In this document: piece by piece, positions 54,266 to 63,701 of the stretch
Layout: every line of letters begins with the position of its first letter
Position numbering within the stretch: the stretch's first letter is position 1
Origin: Arthrobacter frigidicola
GTDB lineage: Bacteria > Actinomycetota > Actinomycetes > Actinomycetales > Micrococcaceae
Assembly (NCBI GenBank): GCA_003602285.1
Contig: QZVU01000004.1
Span: 297,976 to 361,975 of the forward strand
Reading direction: 5' to 3'
Length of the DNA stretch: 64,000 nucleotides
The notes under the pieces: model-generated
Told to the model about the DNA's origin: nothing
What the model saw: only the letters and a program-made list of their open reading frames with translations
The model's database searches: none
Translations under genes and position numbers: made by a program

Positions 54266-54280
54266 TTGCACAGTGTGCAA
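54266..54280. promoter_or_regulatory. Palindromic operator TTGCACA-G-TGTGCAA
   Basis: Perfect 7-1-7 palindrome ending 9 bp before the -10-like TAGCCT of the TetR gene, in the usual position for autorepression. Confidence 0.7.
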
Positions 54281-54289
54281 AATTTGGCG

Positions 54290-54295
54290 TAGCCT
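54290..54295 (+). promoter_or_regulatory. -10-like TAGCCT, TetR gene (leaderless)
   Basis: TAGCCT, then 6 nt (CGAAGC), then GTG at 54302; no ribosome-binding site. Confidence 0.5.
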
Positions 54296-54301
54296 CGAAG
54301 C

Positions 54302-54940
54302 GTGCAAAGAGTTGAGGACGCGGCGGAGCCCCTGGAACCTGTAGGTCGTCGGGAGCAGAACAAGATCGACACCCGCCGGGCGATCGCCGAGGCCGCGCTC
54401 ACCCTGGCCCGCACCAAGGGGGCTGGATCGTTCACAGTGGACCAGATCGCGGCCCGGGCCGGAGTCTCCCGGCGCACCTTCTTCAATTACTTCCACAGCG
54501 CCGAGGAAGCCCTGAACGTCAGTACGGAGTCCTTCCTCGAACTCGCCATCTCCAGCTTCTCCCGGCGGCCGGCGGGGGAGCCGCTGCTCGACGCCATGAT
54601 CGCCGCGCTCGCCGCCACCGCCAAGGTTCAGGACCTCGCGGTGCATGGCGAGCTCTTCCGCATGGCCGCAGGCAGTCCGGAGCTGCTGCGGGCCCAGCTC
54701 CACGCCTGGGAACGGGCGGAAGCCCGGATCATCGAGGCCGTCACCCACCATCTGCAGGGCGGCGCGTCGCCCCTCTATGTCAGCGCCCTCGTCGGCTCGG
54801 TGCTCTCCTGCGCCAAGGCGGCGATGCACGACTGGGCCGCCGACGACCCCGACCGGCACGGGGACGCCGGTGCCGCCCTCGAGGAGCGCATGGTGCTGGC
54901 GCTCTCAATGCTCCGGGACGGCTTCGCGCACCCCGCCTGA
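54302..54940 (+). CDS. TetR-family regulator of MMPL exporter
   Basis: A 212-residue repressor. HTH: GAGSFTVDQIAARAGVSRRT, FFNYFHSAEEAL. GTG 54302 is leaderless by position. It is co-transcribed or co-regulated with the MMPL transporter starting 71 bp downstream, and the TTGCACAGTGTGCAA palindrome upstream is the likely operator for both. The natural inducer is unknown; TetR-MMPL pairs usually respond to lipophilic compounds. Confidence 0.9.
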   Translation: MQRVEDAAEPLEPVGRREQNKIDTRRAIAEAALTLARTKGAGSFTVDQIAARAGVSRRTFFNYFHSAEEALNVSTESFLELAISSFSRRPAGEPLLDAMIAALAATAKVQDLAVHGELFRMAAGSPELLRAQLHAWERAEARIIEAVTHHLQGGASPLYVSALVGSVLSCAKAAMHDWAADDPDRHGDAGAALEERMVLALSMLRDGFAHPA

Positions 54941-54955
54941 TCTGCACACGCCCAC

Positions 54956-54994
54956 CCCACCTCCGTCACCCACCTCCGTCACCCACCTCCGTCA
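54956..54994. repeat. 13-bp tandem repeat, three copies
   Basis: CCCACCTCCGTCA occurs three times head to tail (54956, 54969, 54982) in the 70-bp gap between the TetR and MMPL genes, just before the AAGGA ribosome-binding site. Copy number may be variable and alter the spacing. Confidence 0.9.
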
Positions 54995-55010
54995 CCCAAG
55001 GACACTTCCA

Positions 55011-57557
55011 ATGGCATTTCTGCTCTACCGGCTCGGCAAGTTCGCCTACCGCAGGCGGTGGTGGGTCGTCTCCGCCTGGCTGACGGTAATGGTGGCCGTG
55101 GGGGCCTCGGCCGTCTTCTTCTCCGGCACCCTCACCAACAACTTCTCCATCCCCGGCACCGAGTCCCAGCGCGTCGCGGACCAGCTGCGGCGCGAACTGC
55201 CCGAGGCCGTCGGCGGCACCGGGACGGTCGTCTTCCGGACCGATGACGGCGAGGCCTTCACCCCGGACCAGGAGTCCGCGGTCCGTGAAGCCCTCGCCGG
55301 CGTCGCCGGCCTCGACGGCGTGAGGTCGGTCGTCGACCCCTTCGCCGTGACCGAGCAGCTCGAAGGCGGAAGGGCCGAACTCGAGAGCGGAAGGGCCGAC
55401 CTCGCCTCCGGCGAGGAGCAGCTCGAGGCCGGCAGGGCCGGGCTTGAGCAGGGCCAGCAGGAGCTCGACGCCCAGCGGGACCAGCTTGAACAGAGCGCAC
55501 CCTCCCTGCCCGGTCCTGCCCTGGAGGCCGCCCGGGCCCAGCTGGCCGCGGGCCAGCAGCGCCTCGACGCCGGCCGGGCCGAGCTTGAGGGCAGCGCCGC
55601 CGAACTCGAACAGGGCCGCACCGAGCTCGAACTGGCCGAACGCCGCCTCGAGGCCTCCTCGGGCGTCCGGCTTGTGGCGGAGGACCGCTCCGCCGCCGTC
55701 GCCAGCGTCCAATTCGACAAGTCGATCAACGCCGTGTCCCCGGAGCTGCGCGAAGCCGTGCAGGAGGAGGCCGCGGCCGCCGCCGGCGGCGGCGTCACCG
55801 TTGACTACAGCAAGGACATCGTCGAGGACGTCTCCGAGATCTTCGGTTACGCCGAGGTCATCGGCCTGCTCGTCGCCGCCCTCGTCCTTGTCCTGATGCT
55901 GGGTACGCTCGTCGCCGCGGGCCTGCCGCTCCTGATGGCCGTGATCGGCGTCGGCGTCGGGGTGGGCATCACCTTCGCCCTGTCCGGGATCATCGAGATG
56001 AACAGCATCTCCCCGGTCCTGGCGCTGATGCTGGGCCTGGCCGTGGGCATCGACTACTCCCTGTTCATCGTGAACCGGCACCGCACCCAGCTGCTGCACG
56101 GGATGGGCCTCGAAGAGTCGGTCGGCCGGGCCACGGGCACCGCCGGCAATGCCGTGCTCTTCGCAGGGCTCACCGTCGTGGTCGCGTTGGCAGCGCTCGC
56201 CGTGCCCGGCCTGCCGTTCCTCACCGTCATGGGCCTGTCCGCCGCGGGAACCGTCGCCGTCTCGGTGCTCGTGGCCCTGACCCTCACGCCGGCCCTGCTC
56301 GCCGTTCTCGGCACCCGGCTCATCTCCGCGAGGGCGTGGGCCCGCAACGCCAGCCGGTCCGGCGGGACCTCCTCGGAGGAGGAGCAGCGGACCCAGGACC
56401 GGCGCGCCGAGCGCGGCCGCGGCTGGGGCGGGTTCGTCACCCGCAGGCCCACCCTCACCCTCGTGGCAGGCATCCTGCTGCTCGGCGCCATCGCGGTCCC
56501 CGCGGCCCAGCTGCGGGTCGGCCTGCCCGACGGCGGCTCCGAGCCCGCCGACTCCACCGCCTTCCAGGCCTACAGCACCGTCGACGAGAAGTTCGGCGAG
56601 GGCACCAACGGGCCGCTGATCGTCGTCGGAGCGATGCCGGCAACCGCGGGGGAGGCCGAACTGGCCGAGCTGCAGCTCGACGTCAACGACCTGCTGGCGG
56701 ACATCCCCGACGTCGCCGCCTCAATTCCCGCCTCGGTGAGCGCCGACGGGCGCACCGCCGTCTTCCAGGTGCTCCCCGAGGAGGGGCCGGCCAGCGAATC
56801 CACCGAGGACCTTGTGCGCACCCTGCGCGCCTCGTCCGACAGCATCGAGGACCGGACCGGGGTCTCCGTGTCGGTGACGGGCCAGACGGCCGCGAACATC
56901 GATGTCTCGGCCCGGCTGATGGAGGCCATGCCGCTGTACCTCGGCATCGTCGTCGGGCTTTCGCTGATCCTGCTCCTGCTGGTGTTCCGTTCGGTGCTCG
57001 TGCCGCTCATCGCCACCGCCGGGTTCCTGCTCTCGCTGCTGGCGAGCTTCGGGGCGACCGTGGCGATCTACCAGTGGGGCTGGTTCGGGGACCTCTTCGG
57101 GGTCACCAACCCCGGGCCGATCCTGAGCTTCCTGCCCATCATCCTGATCGGGGTGCTGTTCGGCCTGGCGATGGACTACCAGATGTTCCTCGTCTCGGGG
57201 ATGCGCGAGGCGTACGTCCACGGCGGAAGCGCCCGGGCCGCGGTGCGGGTGGGCTTCAGTCACGGCGCACGCGTGGTGACGGCCGCGGCGATCATCATGG
57301 TGTCGGTGTTCGCCGGCTTCGTGTTCTCCCACCTCACCATGGTCCGGCCGATCGGTTTCGGGCTGGCCTTCGGTGTGCTCCTCGACGCCTTCGTCGTCCG
57401 CATGACGCTCGTGCCGGCCGCCATGTACCTGCTGGGCCGGAAGGCCTGGTGGCTGCCGCGCTGGCTGGATAGGATCCTGCCTGACGTCGATGTCGAGGGG
57501 GCGAAGCTCACCCCGCGGCCCGAGCCGCAGCGGGAGGCAGTGCCGGCAGCGGGCTGA
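55011..57557 (+). CDS. MMPL/RND-family transporter
   Basis: An 848-residue exporter. Two MMPL halves: the first TM (RWWVVSAWLTVMVAVGASAV) and extracellular domain, then a TM cluster (EVIGLLVAALVLVLMLGTLV, ALMLGLAVGIDYSLFIVNRH with its Asp-Tyr pair); the second half has PIILIGVLFGLAMDYQMFLV and GARVVTAAAIIMVSVFAGFV. The first extracellular loop (about residues 120-225) is a Leu/Glu/Ala/Gly repeat (ELESGRADLASGEEQLEAG and similar), likely a long coiled coil as in YhgE/MmpL-like proteins. ATG 55011 has AAGGA upstream. It probably exports lipids or lipophilic toxicants; controlled by the preceding TetR. Confidence 0.93.
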   Translation: MAFLLYRLGKFAYRRRWWVVSAWLTVMVAVGASAVFFSGTLTNNFSIPGTESQRVADQLRRELPEAVGGTGTVVFRTDDGEAFTPDQESAVREALAGVAGLDGVRSVVDPFAVTEQLEGGRAELESGRADLASGEEQLEAGRAGLEQGQQELDAQRDQLEQSAPSLPGPALEAARAQLAAGQQRLDAGRAELEGSAAELEQGRTELELAERRLEASSGVRLVAEDRSAAVASVQFDKSINAVSPELREAVQEEAAAAAGGGVTVDYSKDIVEDVSEIFGYAEVIGLLVAALVLVLMLGTLVAAGLPLLMAVIGVGVGVGITFALSGIIEMNSISPVLALMLGLAVGIDYSLFIVNRHRTQLLHGMGLEESVGRATGTAGNAVLFAGLTVVVALAALAVPGLPFLTVMGLSAAGTVAVSVLVALTLTPALLAVLGTRLISARAWARNASRSGGTSSEEEQRTQDRRAERGRGWGGFVTRRPTLTLVAGILLLGAIAVPAAQLRVGLPDGGSEPADSTAFQAYSTVDEKFGEGTNGPLIVVGAMPATAGEAELAELQLDVNDLLADIPDVAASIPASVSADGRTAVFQVLPEEGPASESTEDLVRTLRASSDSIEDRTGVSVSVTGQTAANIDVSARLMEAMPLYLGIVVGLSLILLLLVFRSVLVPLIATAGFLLSLLASFGATVAIYQWGWFGDLFGVTNPGPILSFLPIILIGVLFGLAMDYQMFLVSGMREAYVHGGSARAAVRVGFSHGARVVTAAAIIMVSVFAGFVFSHLTMVRPIGFGLAFGVLLDAFVVRMTLVPAAMYLLGRKAWWLPRWLDRILPDVDVEGAKLTPRPEPQREAVPAAG

Positions 57558-57600
57558 CCGCCCGGCGCACGCACCCGTTCGCGACCGAAGGGCCCGAAAG

Positions 57601-57640
57601 CGACCGCCGCACCGGATTTATCCGGCGCGGCGGTCGTTTT
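57601..57640. terminator. Strong hairpin terminator after MMPL gene
   Basis: CGACCGCCGC-A-CCGGA (57601-57616) pairs with TCCGG-C-GCGGCGGTCG (57621-57636), loop TTTA, followed by TTTT. A typical rho-independent terminator. Confidence 0.85.
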
Positions 57641-57837
57641 CGTCTGCGGCGGCCGCTTTCGGGACCGCGCACGGACTCCGGTGCACGTCGGCCGGATGAG
57701 CGCCGGAGGACCACATGGTGGCCCTTGTTAACCATCTCACTATGTGGACGAATTCCATCCCAGCGGCTGGACCTCAATACGCTTGTCTGGGCAGTTTTCC
57801 CTTGACTGCCGCCCCCTTCTGTGAAAGATGCAGGCCA

Positions 57838-59364
57838 TTGAACCTATTGCGCACAAAATCGATTGAGCAGTCGATAGCAGACTCTGACGAAAAGGGGCGC
57901 AGGCTCAAGCGTTCCCTGAACACGTGGGACCTCATGATCATGGGCGTTGCCGTGGCCGTGGGTGCGGGGATCTTCTCCGTCGGGGCCCAGGCGGCGGCGT
58001 TCAACGCCGGACCGGCCGTCACCATCTCCTTCGTGCTCGCCGCCATCACCTGCGCGCTGGCCATCATGTGCTACGCCGAGTTCGCCACCGCGATCCCCGT
58101 GGCCGGCAGCGCGTATGTCTTCACCTACGCCACCATGGGCGAACTCATCGCCTGGGTCATCGGCTGGAACCTCATCCTCGAGCTCCTCATGGCCGCGGCC
58201 GTCATCGCCAAGTTCTGGGGCATCTACCTCAGCGACCTGTTCGCGGTGCTCAACCTCGACGTGCCCTCGGAGATCAGCTTCTTCGGGCTTCCCCTGTACT
58301 GGGGACCGCTGCTGATCGTCGCCATCTTCACTGCCGTGCTGGTGCTGGGCACCAAGCTCTCGGCCCGCGTGAACAGCGTCTTCACCGTCATCAAGATCGC
58401 GATCGTCCTCTTCGTCATCGTCGTCGGGTTCTTCTACGTCAGCCCCGAGAACTACACGCCGTTCGTGCCCGAATCCCAGCCGCCTGCCGACGCCGAGGCC
58501 AAGTGGGCCGACCAGCCCTTCCTGTCCTTCCTCTCCGGCGCCACCCCGTCGGCGTTCGGCTTCACCGGAATCATCTCCGGCGCCGCACTCGTCTTCTTCG
58601 CCTTCATCGGGTTCGACGTCGTCGCGACCTCCGCTGAAGAGGTCAAGAACCCGAGCCGGACCCTGCCGCGCGGCATCTTCGCCGGCCTGGCCGTCGTCAC
58701 GGTGCTCTACATCCTCGTGACCCTCGTGGTCACCGGCATGGTCTCCCACACCGAGCTCGGCGAGTCGGGTGCCCCGTCCCTGGCGACGGCCTTCCAGCTC
58801 GTCGGCGCCGACTGGGCCGCCGGGGTCATCTCGATCGGCAGCCTCATCGGCCTGACCACCGTCATCATGGTGCTGCTCATGGGCCTGGCCCGGGTGGTCT
58901 TCGCCCTCAGCCGCGACGGCCTCATGCCCCGCTTCCTGAGCCGCACCTCCGAGAAGCGCGGCACCCCGGCCCGCACGCAGATCCTCTGCGGCGTCGTCGT
59001 CGCCCTGCTCGCCGGGTTCACCCAGGTCGAGATCCTCGCCGAAATGATCAACATCGGCACCCTCTCCGCCTTCATCATGGTCAGCGTGGGCATCCTTGTG
59101 CTGCGGCGCAAGCGGCCCGACCTGAAGCCAGCGTTCCGGGTGCCCTTCGGCAAGATCATTCCGATCGTGTCGGCGCTGCTGTGCATCTACCTGATGCTCA
59201 ACCTCGCCACGATCACCTGGGTGTTCTTCGCCGTATGGCTGGTCGCCGGATTCGCCATCTACTTCGCGTACGGCTACCGCCACTCGCAGCTCAATGCGAA
59301 GACCGCAGCGGGCTCGACCGAGCTGGACGCCGACGACGAGATGGTCGGCGCCGGGACGCGCTGA
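57838..59364 (+). CDS. APC-superfamily amino acid permease
   Basis: A roughly 508-residue, about 12-TM permease. Signatures: LKRSLNTWDLMIMGVAVAVG, AGIFSVGAQAAAFNAGPAVT, AYVFTYATMGELIAWVIGWN, FFAFIGFDVVATSAEEVKNP, ARVVFALSRDGLMPRFLS; it is close to YfnA/CAT-type cationic amino acid transporters. TTG 57838 gives MNLLRTKSIEQS, the N-terminus I would expect for the family; the frame is open back to ATG 57715, but those 41 residues look non-coding and no good ribosome-binding site helps the choice. A perfect hairpin terminator follows. Confidence 0.9.
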   Translation: MNLLRTKSIEQSIADSDEKGRRLKRSLNTWDLMIMGVAVAVGAGIFSVGAQAAAFNAGPAVTISFVLAAITCALAIMCYAEFATAIPVAGSAYVFTYATMGELIAWVIGWNLILELLMAAAVIAKFWGIYLSDLFAVLNLDVPSEISFFGLPLYWGPLLIVAIFTAVLVLGTKLSARVNSVFTVIKIAIVLFVIVVGFFYVSPENYTPFVPESQPPADAEAKWADQPFLSFLSGATPSAFGFTGIISGAALVFFAFIGFDVVATSAEEVKNPSRTLPRGIFAGLAVVTVLYILVTLVVTGMVSHTELGESGAPSLATAFQLVGADWAAGVISIGSLIGLTTVIMVLLMGLARVVFALSRDGLMPRFLSRTSEKRGTPARTQILCGVVVALLAGFTQVEILAEMINIGTLSAFIMVSVGILVLRRKRPDLKPAFRVPFGKIIPIVSALLCIYLMLNLATITWVFFAVWLVAGFAIYFAYGYRHSQLNAKTAAGSTELDADDEMVGAGTR

Positions 59365-59396
59365 CCGTCTCCGTTCACGACGGACGCACCTTAAAA

Positions 59397-59432
59397 CGAC
59401 GAACGCACCCGGAAAACCGGGTGCGTTCGTCG
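59397..59432. terminator. 16-bp perfect bidirectional terminator
   Basis: CGACGAACGCACCCGG (59397-59412), loop AAAA, exact complement 59417-59432. On the reverse strand the hairpin is followed by TTTT, so it terminates the catalase operon; it also lies downstream of the forward permease. Confidence 0.85.
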
Positions 59433-59462
59433 CTTCCTGGCGCGTGCGGCGCGAAAGGGCTC

Positions 59463-60950
59463 CTAGTACAGGGCCGCTTCCGACTCCGACGCCGGGGTCT
59501 CGCCGGAGCCGAGGTTGGCCCGCAGCTTGGCACCGAGGTCGGCGTCGACGTTGGTCCAGTACTGGATGGCCCGCTCGCGGATCTCGGAGCTGACCACGCC
59601 GCCGACGGCGCCGGTGATCGTCTCGAGGAACCGGGCCCGGGCCGCGTCGTCGAAGACCTCGCGGTAGAGCGTGCCGGCCTGGCCGAAGTCGTCGTCCTCG
59701 GCATGCAGGGTGTGGGCGGCGCGCACGAGCTCGCCGTCGTTCTCCCAGCCGCCGTGCGGGCCGTAGATCGCCGGGTCGGCCGCGGGGCCGCCCACCGAGT
59801 TCGGCGCGTACACCGGGGTGGAGGCGGAGTTGAAGTGGTACCGGCCCGCGCCGTCCTTGGAGTAGTTGCGCACCTCGCTCTTGGGCATATTCACCGGCAG
59901 CTGCGCGTGGTTGGTGCCCACACGGTAGCGGTGCGCATCCGCGTAGGAGAAGATGCGCGCCTGCAGCATGCGGTCGGGGCTTGCAGCGATGCCGGGCACG
60001 AAGTTCGACGGCGCGAAGGTCGCCTGCTCGATCTGCGCGAAGTAGTTCTCCGGGTTGCGGTTCAACGTGAGCTTCCCGACCGGAATCAGCGGGTAGTCCG
60101 CCTGCGGCCAGACCTTGGTGAGGTCGAACGGGTTGAACCGGTAGTCCTTGGCGTCGTCGTAGGGCATGACCTGGACCTTGAGGTCCCAGCTCGGGTGGTT
60201 GCCCTTGGCGATGTTCTCGGAGAGGTCGCGCAGGTGGTGGTCGGCGTCCGAGCCGGCGAGGGACTCGGCCTCATCGACCGTGAGCGTCTCGTGGCCCTGG
60301 TTGGACTTGAAGTGGTACTTGACCCAGAACTTCTCGCCGGCCTCGTTGATCCACATGTAGGTGTGCGAGCCGTAGCCGTTCATGGTGCGCCAGGAGGCGG
60401 GAAGGCCGCGGTCACCCATCAGCCAGGTCACCTGGTGCGCGGATTCCGGGCTCAGGGTCCAGAAATCCCACTGCATGTCGGCGTCGCGCAGGTTGGTGCC
60501 CGGAAGGCGCTTCTGCGAGTGGATGAAGTCCGGGAACTTGATGCCGTCGCGGATGAAGAAGACGGGGGTGTTGTTGCCCACGAGGTCGTAGTTGCCCTCG
60601 GAGGTGTAGAACTTCAGGGCGAAGCCGCGGGGGTCGCGCCAGGTGTCGGGGGAGCCCTGCTCGCCGGCGACTGAGGAGAAGCGCAGCAGCGTCTCGGTGA
60701 CGGCGCCGGTCTGGAACAGGGCCGCCTTGGTGTACATGCTGACGTCTTCGGTGGTTTCGAAGACACCGAAGGCTCCGCCGCCCTTGGCGTGGACGACGCG
60801 CTCGGGGACCCGCTCGCGGTTGAACTGGGCGAGCTTCTCGACCAGGTAGTGGTCGGTCAGCGGGATCGCTCCGTCGCGGCCGATCGCTGACGAGTTGCTG
60901 TCGTCGACGACGGGCGCCCCGGACTGCGTAGTGCTGAAATTGGCGTTCAC
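59463..60950 (-). CDS. katA: Monofunctional heme catalase (KatA-type)
   Basis: A 495-residue small-subunit catalase that removes H2O2. Active-site His in [17 protein letters not shown]; Asn in [16 protein letters not shown]; proximal heme Tyr in [22 protein letters not shown]-type region intact. GTG 60950 has AGGAG 5 nt upstream and overlaps the TGA of the Fur-family gene by 4 nt (GTGA), so regulator and enzyme are one operon. Upstream in-frame sequence to 61151 belongs to the regulator gene. Putrescine oxidase encoded in the window also yields H2O2. Confidence 0.95.
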   Translation of the reverse strand: MNANFSTTQSGAPVVDDSNSSAIGRDGAIPLTDHYLVEKLAQFNRERVPERVVHAKGGGAFGVFETTEDVSMYTKAALFQTGAVTETLLRFSSVAGEQGSPDTWRDPRGFALKFYTSEGNYDLVGNNTPVFFIRDGIKFPDFIHSQKRLPGTNLRDADMQWDFWTLSPESAHQVTWLMGDRGLPASWRTMNGYGSHTYMWINEAGEKFWVKYHFKSNQGHETLTVDEAESLAGSDADHHLRDLSENIAKGNHPSWDLKVQVMPYDDAKDYRFNPFDLTKVWPQADYPLIPVGKLTLNRNPENYFAQIEQATFAPSNFVPGIAASPDRMLQARIFSYADAHRYRVGTNHAQLPVNMPKSEVRNYSKDGAGRYHFNSASTPVYAPNSVGGPAADPAIYGPHGGWENDGELVRAAHTLHAEDDDFGQAGTLYREVFDDAARARFLETITGAVGGVVSSEIRERAIQYWTNVDADLGAKLRANLGSGETPASESEAALY

Positions 60951-61453
60951 TGTGCTCCTGTTTCTGTGGTGCTGCTGGGGTAAATCGTTGGGCCGGCGGC
61001 GGGGGCGCGGCAGTCGCCGCACAGCCCCTGGTAAAGGACGTCGGCGATCTGGATGGTCATTCCGGCCGAGCCGGGGGACCACTGCGGGGTCAGGCAGGGG
61101 GCGTGGCCGACGGCGCACTCCACGTCCTCGATCCGCCCGCAGCCCGTGCACACGGCGTGGTGGTGGTTGTCACCGACGCGGGTCTCGTACCGGGCGGGGG
61201 AGTGCGGGGTCTCGATGCGGCGCAGCAAACCCAGGGCGGTGAGGTCGGCGAGGATGACGTATACCGACTGCACGGCGATGTGCGGCAGTTCCTGGCGCAC
61301 GGCCGCGGCGGCGTCGTCGGCGGTCGCATGGGGGGAGCGCTCGACGGCGGTGAGGACGGCGAGGCGCTGCCGGGTCACCCGGCGTCCGTGGCCACGCAGC
61401 TCCTGCGACCACTGCGCCTCGCGCGCGGTGGGATGCGGAGCGGTGTCGGTCAT
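60947..61453 (-). CDS. Fur-family repressor (peroxide-sensing PerR/FurA-like)
   Basis: A 168-residue metalloregulator. Winged-helix HTH ([40 protein letters not shown]), Fur metal motif [19 protein letters not shown] and C-terminal Cys pair GLCGDCRA for structural zinc. Coupled directly to the catalase gene, so most likely a peroxide sensor that derepresses katA on oxidation. ATG 61453 is chosen; TTG 61465 would add four residues. A palindrome AATTCTGAGGAATT lies just upstream. Confidence 0.92.
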   Translation of the reverse strand: MTDTAPHPTAREAQWSQELRGHGRRVTRQRLAVLTAVERSPHATADDAAAAVRQELPHIAVQSVYVILADLTALGLLRRIETPHSPARYETRVGDNHHHAVCTGCGRIEDVECAVGHAPCLTPQWSPGSAGMTIQIADVLYQGLCGDCRAPAAGPTIYPSSTTETGAQ

Positions 61454-61470
61454 GGAGGGAGTCAACCACT

Positions 61471-61484
61471 AATTCTGAGGAATT
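61471..61484. promoter_or_regulatory. Candidate Fur/PerR operator AATTC-TGAG-GAATT
   Basis: 5-bp perfect arms with AT-rich flanks (…CATAATAAGG), 18 bp upstream of the Fur-family ATG. Consistent with autorepression. Confidence 0.5.
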
Positions 61485-61532
61485 CATAATAAGGTCCGTC
61501 TAACTTGCGTCCCGCGGCGCCGCGTGGCTCGG

Positions 61533-61538
61533 TACGGT
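61533..61538 (+). promoter_or_regulatory. -10-like TACGGT, lipase gene (leaderless)
   Basis: TACGGT, 6 nt (GGAACG), ATG 61545. Confidence 0.4.
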
Positions 61539-61544
61539 GGAACG

Positions 61545-62237
61545 ATGGATCTGATTCGGCGGGCGTGGGCCTGGACACTGGATTATGCGTACGTCGGCTT
61601 CTGGCAGCTTCACGGCCTCCTCGTGCGCGATGACCCGGCGCAGTACCTCGAAGCCGGGCCGGAGTCCGTCCGGGGCCCGGCGAAGCTGCCGGTGCTGCTG
61701 ATCCCGGGCGTCTACGAACCCTGGCAGTTCATGCGGCCGGTCGCCGCCCACCTGCACCGGGCCGGGCATCCGGTGCACGTGGTGGAAAAGCTCGGTTACA
61801 ACCGCGGCACCGTGCCGGCGATGGCCGCGCTGGCCGCCGAATACCTCGAGGAGCGCGGCCTCCGCGACGTCGTCATCGTCGCCCACAGCAAGGGCGGGCT
61901 GATCGGCAAGTACCTGATGACCCTGCCCGGAAGCCGGGTCAGCCGGCTCGTCGCCATCAACACGCCCTTCTCGGGCTCGGTCTACGCAAACTTCTTCGTC
62001 CTGCCGAGCATCCGGGCCTTCGCTCCGCGGAACCGCACCCTGGTCTCGCTCGGGAGCAACCTCGAGGTCAATTCCCGCATCACCTCGATCTACGGGCGCT
62101 TCGACCCGCACATCCCCGGCGGCAGTTTCCTCAAGGGGGCGCGCAATATCCAGCTCGAAACCATGGGCCACTTCCGGCCGATCGCGGACCGCCGGGTGCT
62201 GAAGATGGTCGACGAGGCGATCGCCGCCGCCGAGTAA
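61545..62237 (+). CDS. Alpha/beta-hydrolase, lipase/esterase-like
   Basis: A 230-residue hydrolase with no signal peptide. HG-like oxyanion strand LPVLLIPGVYEPWQFMRPVA, nucleophile elbow VVIVAHSKGGLIGKYLMTLP (Ser in HSKGG), acid Asp likely in YGRFDPHIPGGS and His in ETMGHFRPI. It resembles triacylglycerol lipase-like proteins of actinobacteria. ATG 61545 is preferred; ATG 61524 has no supporting signals. Substrate unknown. Confidence 0.85.
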   Translation: MDLIRRAWAWTLDYAYVGFWQLHGLLVRDDPAQYLEAGPESVRGPAKLPVLLIPGVYEPWQFMRPVAAHLHRAGHPVHVVEKLGYNRGTVPAMAALAAEYLEERGLRDVVIVAHSKGGLIGKYLMTLPGSRVSRLVAINTPFSGSVYANFFVLPSIRAFAPRNRTLVSLGSNLEVNSRITSIYGRFDPHIPGGSFLKGARNIQLETMGHFRPIADRRVLKMVDEAIAAAE

Positions 62238-62302
62238 CGCCGCCGGGTGCAACCCCGGAGAGCCCCGGCGGTGGTAGTTGCCGATGCGAACCACATCGCG
62301 GC

Positions 62303-62308
62303 TACACT
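62303..62308 (+). promoter_or_regulatory. -10-like TACACT, MFS gene (leaderless)
   Basis: TACACT, 6 nt (TTTGGA), GTG 62315. TTGCCG at 62278-62283 could be the -35 element (19-nt spacer). Confidence 0.5.
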
Positions 62309-62314
62309 TTTGGA

Positions 62315-63595
62315 GTGCCCAAACTCCTCGCCGACATCACGCCACTGAAGGAGAGCAGGGCCTTCCGCCGGCTCTACATCGGCACGACCCTCTCGGCCAC
62401 CGGCACCCAGCTCACCCTGGTGGCCGTCAGCCTCCAGGTCTACGCGCTGACCTCCTCAAGCCTGAGCGTGGGCCTGCTTGGACTCTTCGCGCTGGTGCCG
62501 CTGGTGGTGGCCGGGCTGTACGGCGGGGCGATCGCCGACGCCCACGACCGCCGGACGGTTGCCCTGTTCTCCGGCCTCGCCCTGTGGCTGACGACCATCG
62601 CCATCGCCGCGCAGGCCTGGGCCGGCCTCAACAACGTCTGGCTGCTGTACCTCCTGGTCGCGGTGCAGAGCGGTGCGGCCGGCGTCAACCAGCCCACCCG
62701 CAGTTCGATCATTCCGCGGCTCGTGCGGCCCGAGCTCCTGCCTGCGGCCAATGCTCTGAGCATGATCACCTTCGGCCTGGCGTTCACGGTGGGACCGCTG
62801 CTCGCGGGCGTGCTGGTGGCGCAGGTCGGCTACGCCTGGACCTACACGATCGACGCCGTCACCTTCACCGCTGCGCTGTGGGCCGTGTTCAGCCTCCCGC
62901 CCATGCCGCCCGAGGGGCCGACCCGGCGGGCCGGGCTCTCCTCGGTGCTCGAGGGGTTCCGGTTCCTGGGCACCCGCCCGAACATCCGCATGACCTTCCT
63001 CGTCGACCTCGCCGCCATGATCCTGTCCCAGCCGCGGGCGCTGCTGCCGGCCATCGGCGCCGTCCTGATCGGCGGTGGGGAATTCACGGTGGGCGTCCTG
63101 CTCGCGGCCGTGGCGTTCGGCTCGGTGCTGGCGGGCCTGTTCTCCGGCCCCCTCGGCCGGATCCACCGCCAGGGCCTGGCCGTGCTGTGGTCCATCGTGG
63201 GCTGGGGCGCTTCGGTGAGCGCCTTCGGCCTCGTGGTCGTCGCGGCCGGAGCCACCGGACCCGGTGCCGGCGCCGCGGTCACGCCCTGGATCATCCCCGC
63301 CGCGCTCTGCCTTGTCCTCGCCGGCATCTCGGACTCCGTCAGTTCTGTGTTCCGCAGCACCATCCTGCAGTCCGCCACCCCCGATGCGATGCGCGGGCGG
63401 CTGCAGGGCGTCTTCATCGTCGTCGTCGCAGGAGGCCCGCGCCTGGGCGACATGGTCGCCGGCGGCGGCGCCGAGTGGCTGGGAGAGGGCTGGACGCCGG
63501 TGATCGGCGGCCTGCTGTGCATCGCCCTCGTGGGCCTGCTGGCGAAGCGGCAGCCCCGTTTCGCCCAGTACGATTCGCGCAACCCGCAGGCCTGA
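62315..63595 (+). CDS. MFS transporter (enterobactin-exporter EntS-like)
   Basis: A 426-residue, 12-TM major facilitator. SFRRLYIG-like N-terminus (RAFRRLYIGTTLSATGTQLT), motif A GAIADAHDRRTV, and the EntS/DHA3-like QSGAAGVNQPTRSSIIPRLV, NALSMITFGLAFTVGPLLAG and SVFRSTILQSATPDAMRGRL. Substrate unknown; DHA3 relatives export siderophores and macrolides. GTG 62315 has a -10-like hexamer 6 nt upstream and no separated ribosome-binding site. Confidence 0.9.
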   Translation: MPKLLADITPLKESRAFRRLYIGTTLSATGTQLTLVAVSLQVYALTSSSLSVGLLGLFALVPLVVAGLYGGAIADAHDRRTVALFSGLALWLTTIAIAAQAWAGLNNVWLLYLLVAVQSGAAGVNQPTRSSIIPRLVRPELLPAANALSMITFGLAFTVGPLLAGVLVAQVGYAWTYTIDAVTFTAALWAVFSLPPMPPEGPTRRAGLSSVLEGFRFLGTRPNIRMTFLVDLAAMILSQPRALLPAIGAVLIGGGEFTVGVLLAAVAFGSVLAGLFSGPLGRIHRQGLAVLWSIVGWGASVSAFGLVVVAAGATGPGAGAAVTPWIIPAALCLVLAGISDSVSSVFRSTILQSATPDAMRGRLQGVFIVVVAGGPRLGDMVAGGGAEWLGEGWTPVIGGLLCIALVGLLAKRQPRFAQYDSRNPQA

Positions 63596-63701
63596 AACCC
63601 CGGCCCGTGCCGCTTTGACCATGCCCTCCGGGCGGCCCTGGATTCGGTGGAACGGCGCGCCGCGCCCGGCCGTTCTCCCTAGACAAGACCCTCTGAAGGA
63701 G

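Noticed and set aside
57844-59283. Long reverse frame opposite the APC permease
   Set aside because: Asp/Glu/Gly-rich shadow translation typical of antisense to a membrane protein; no start signals.
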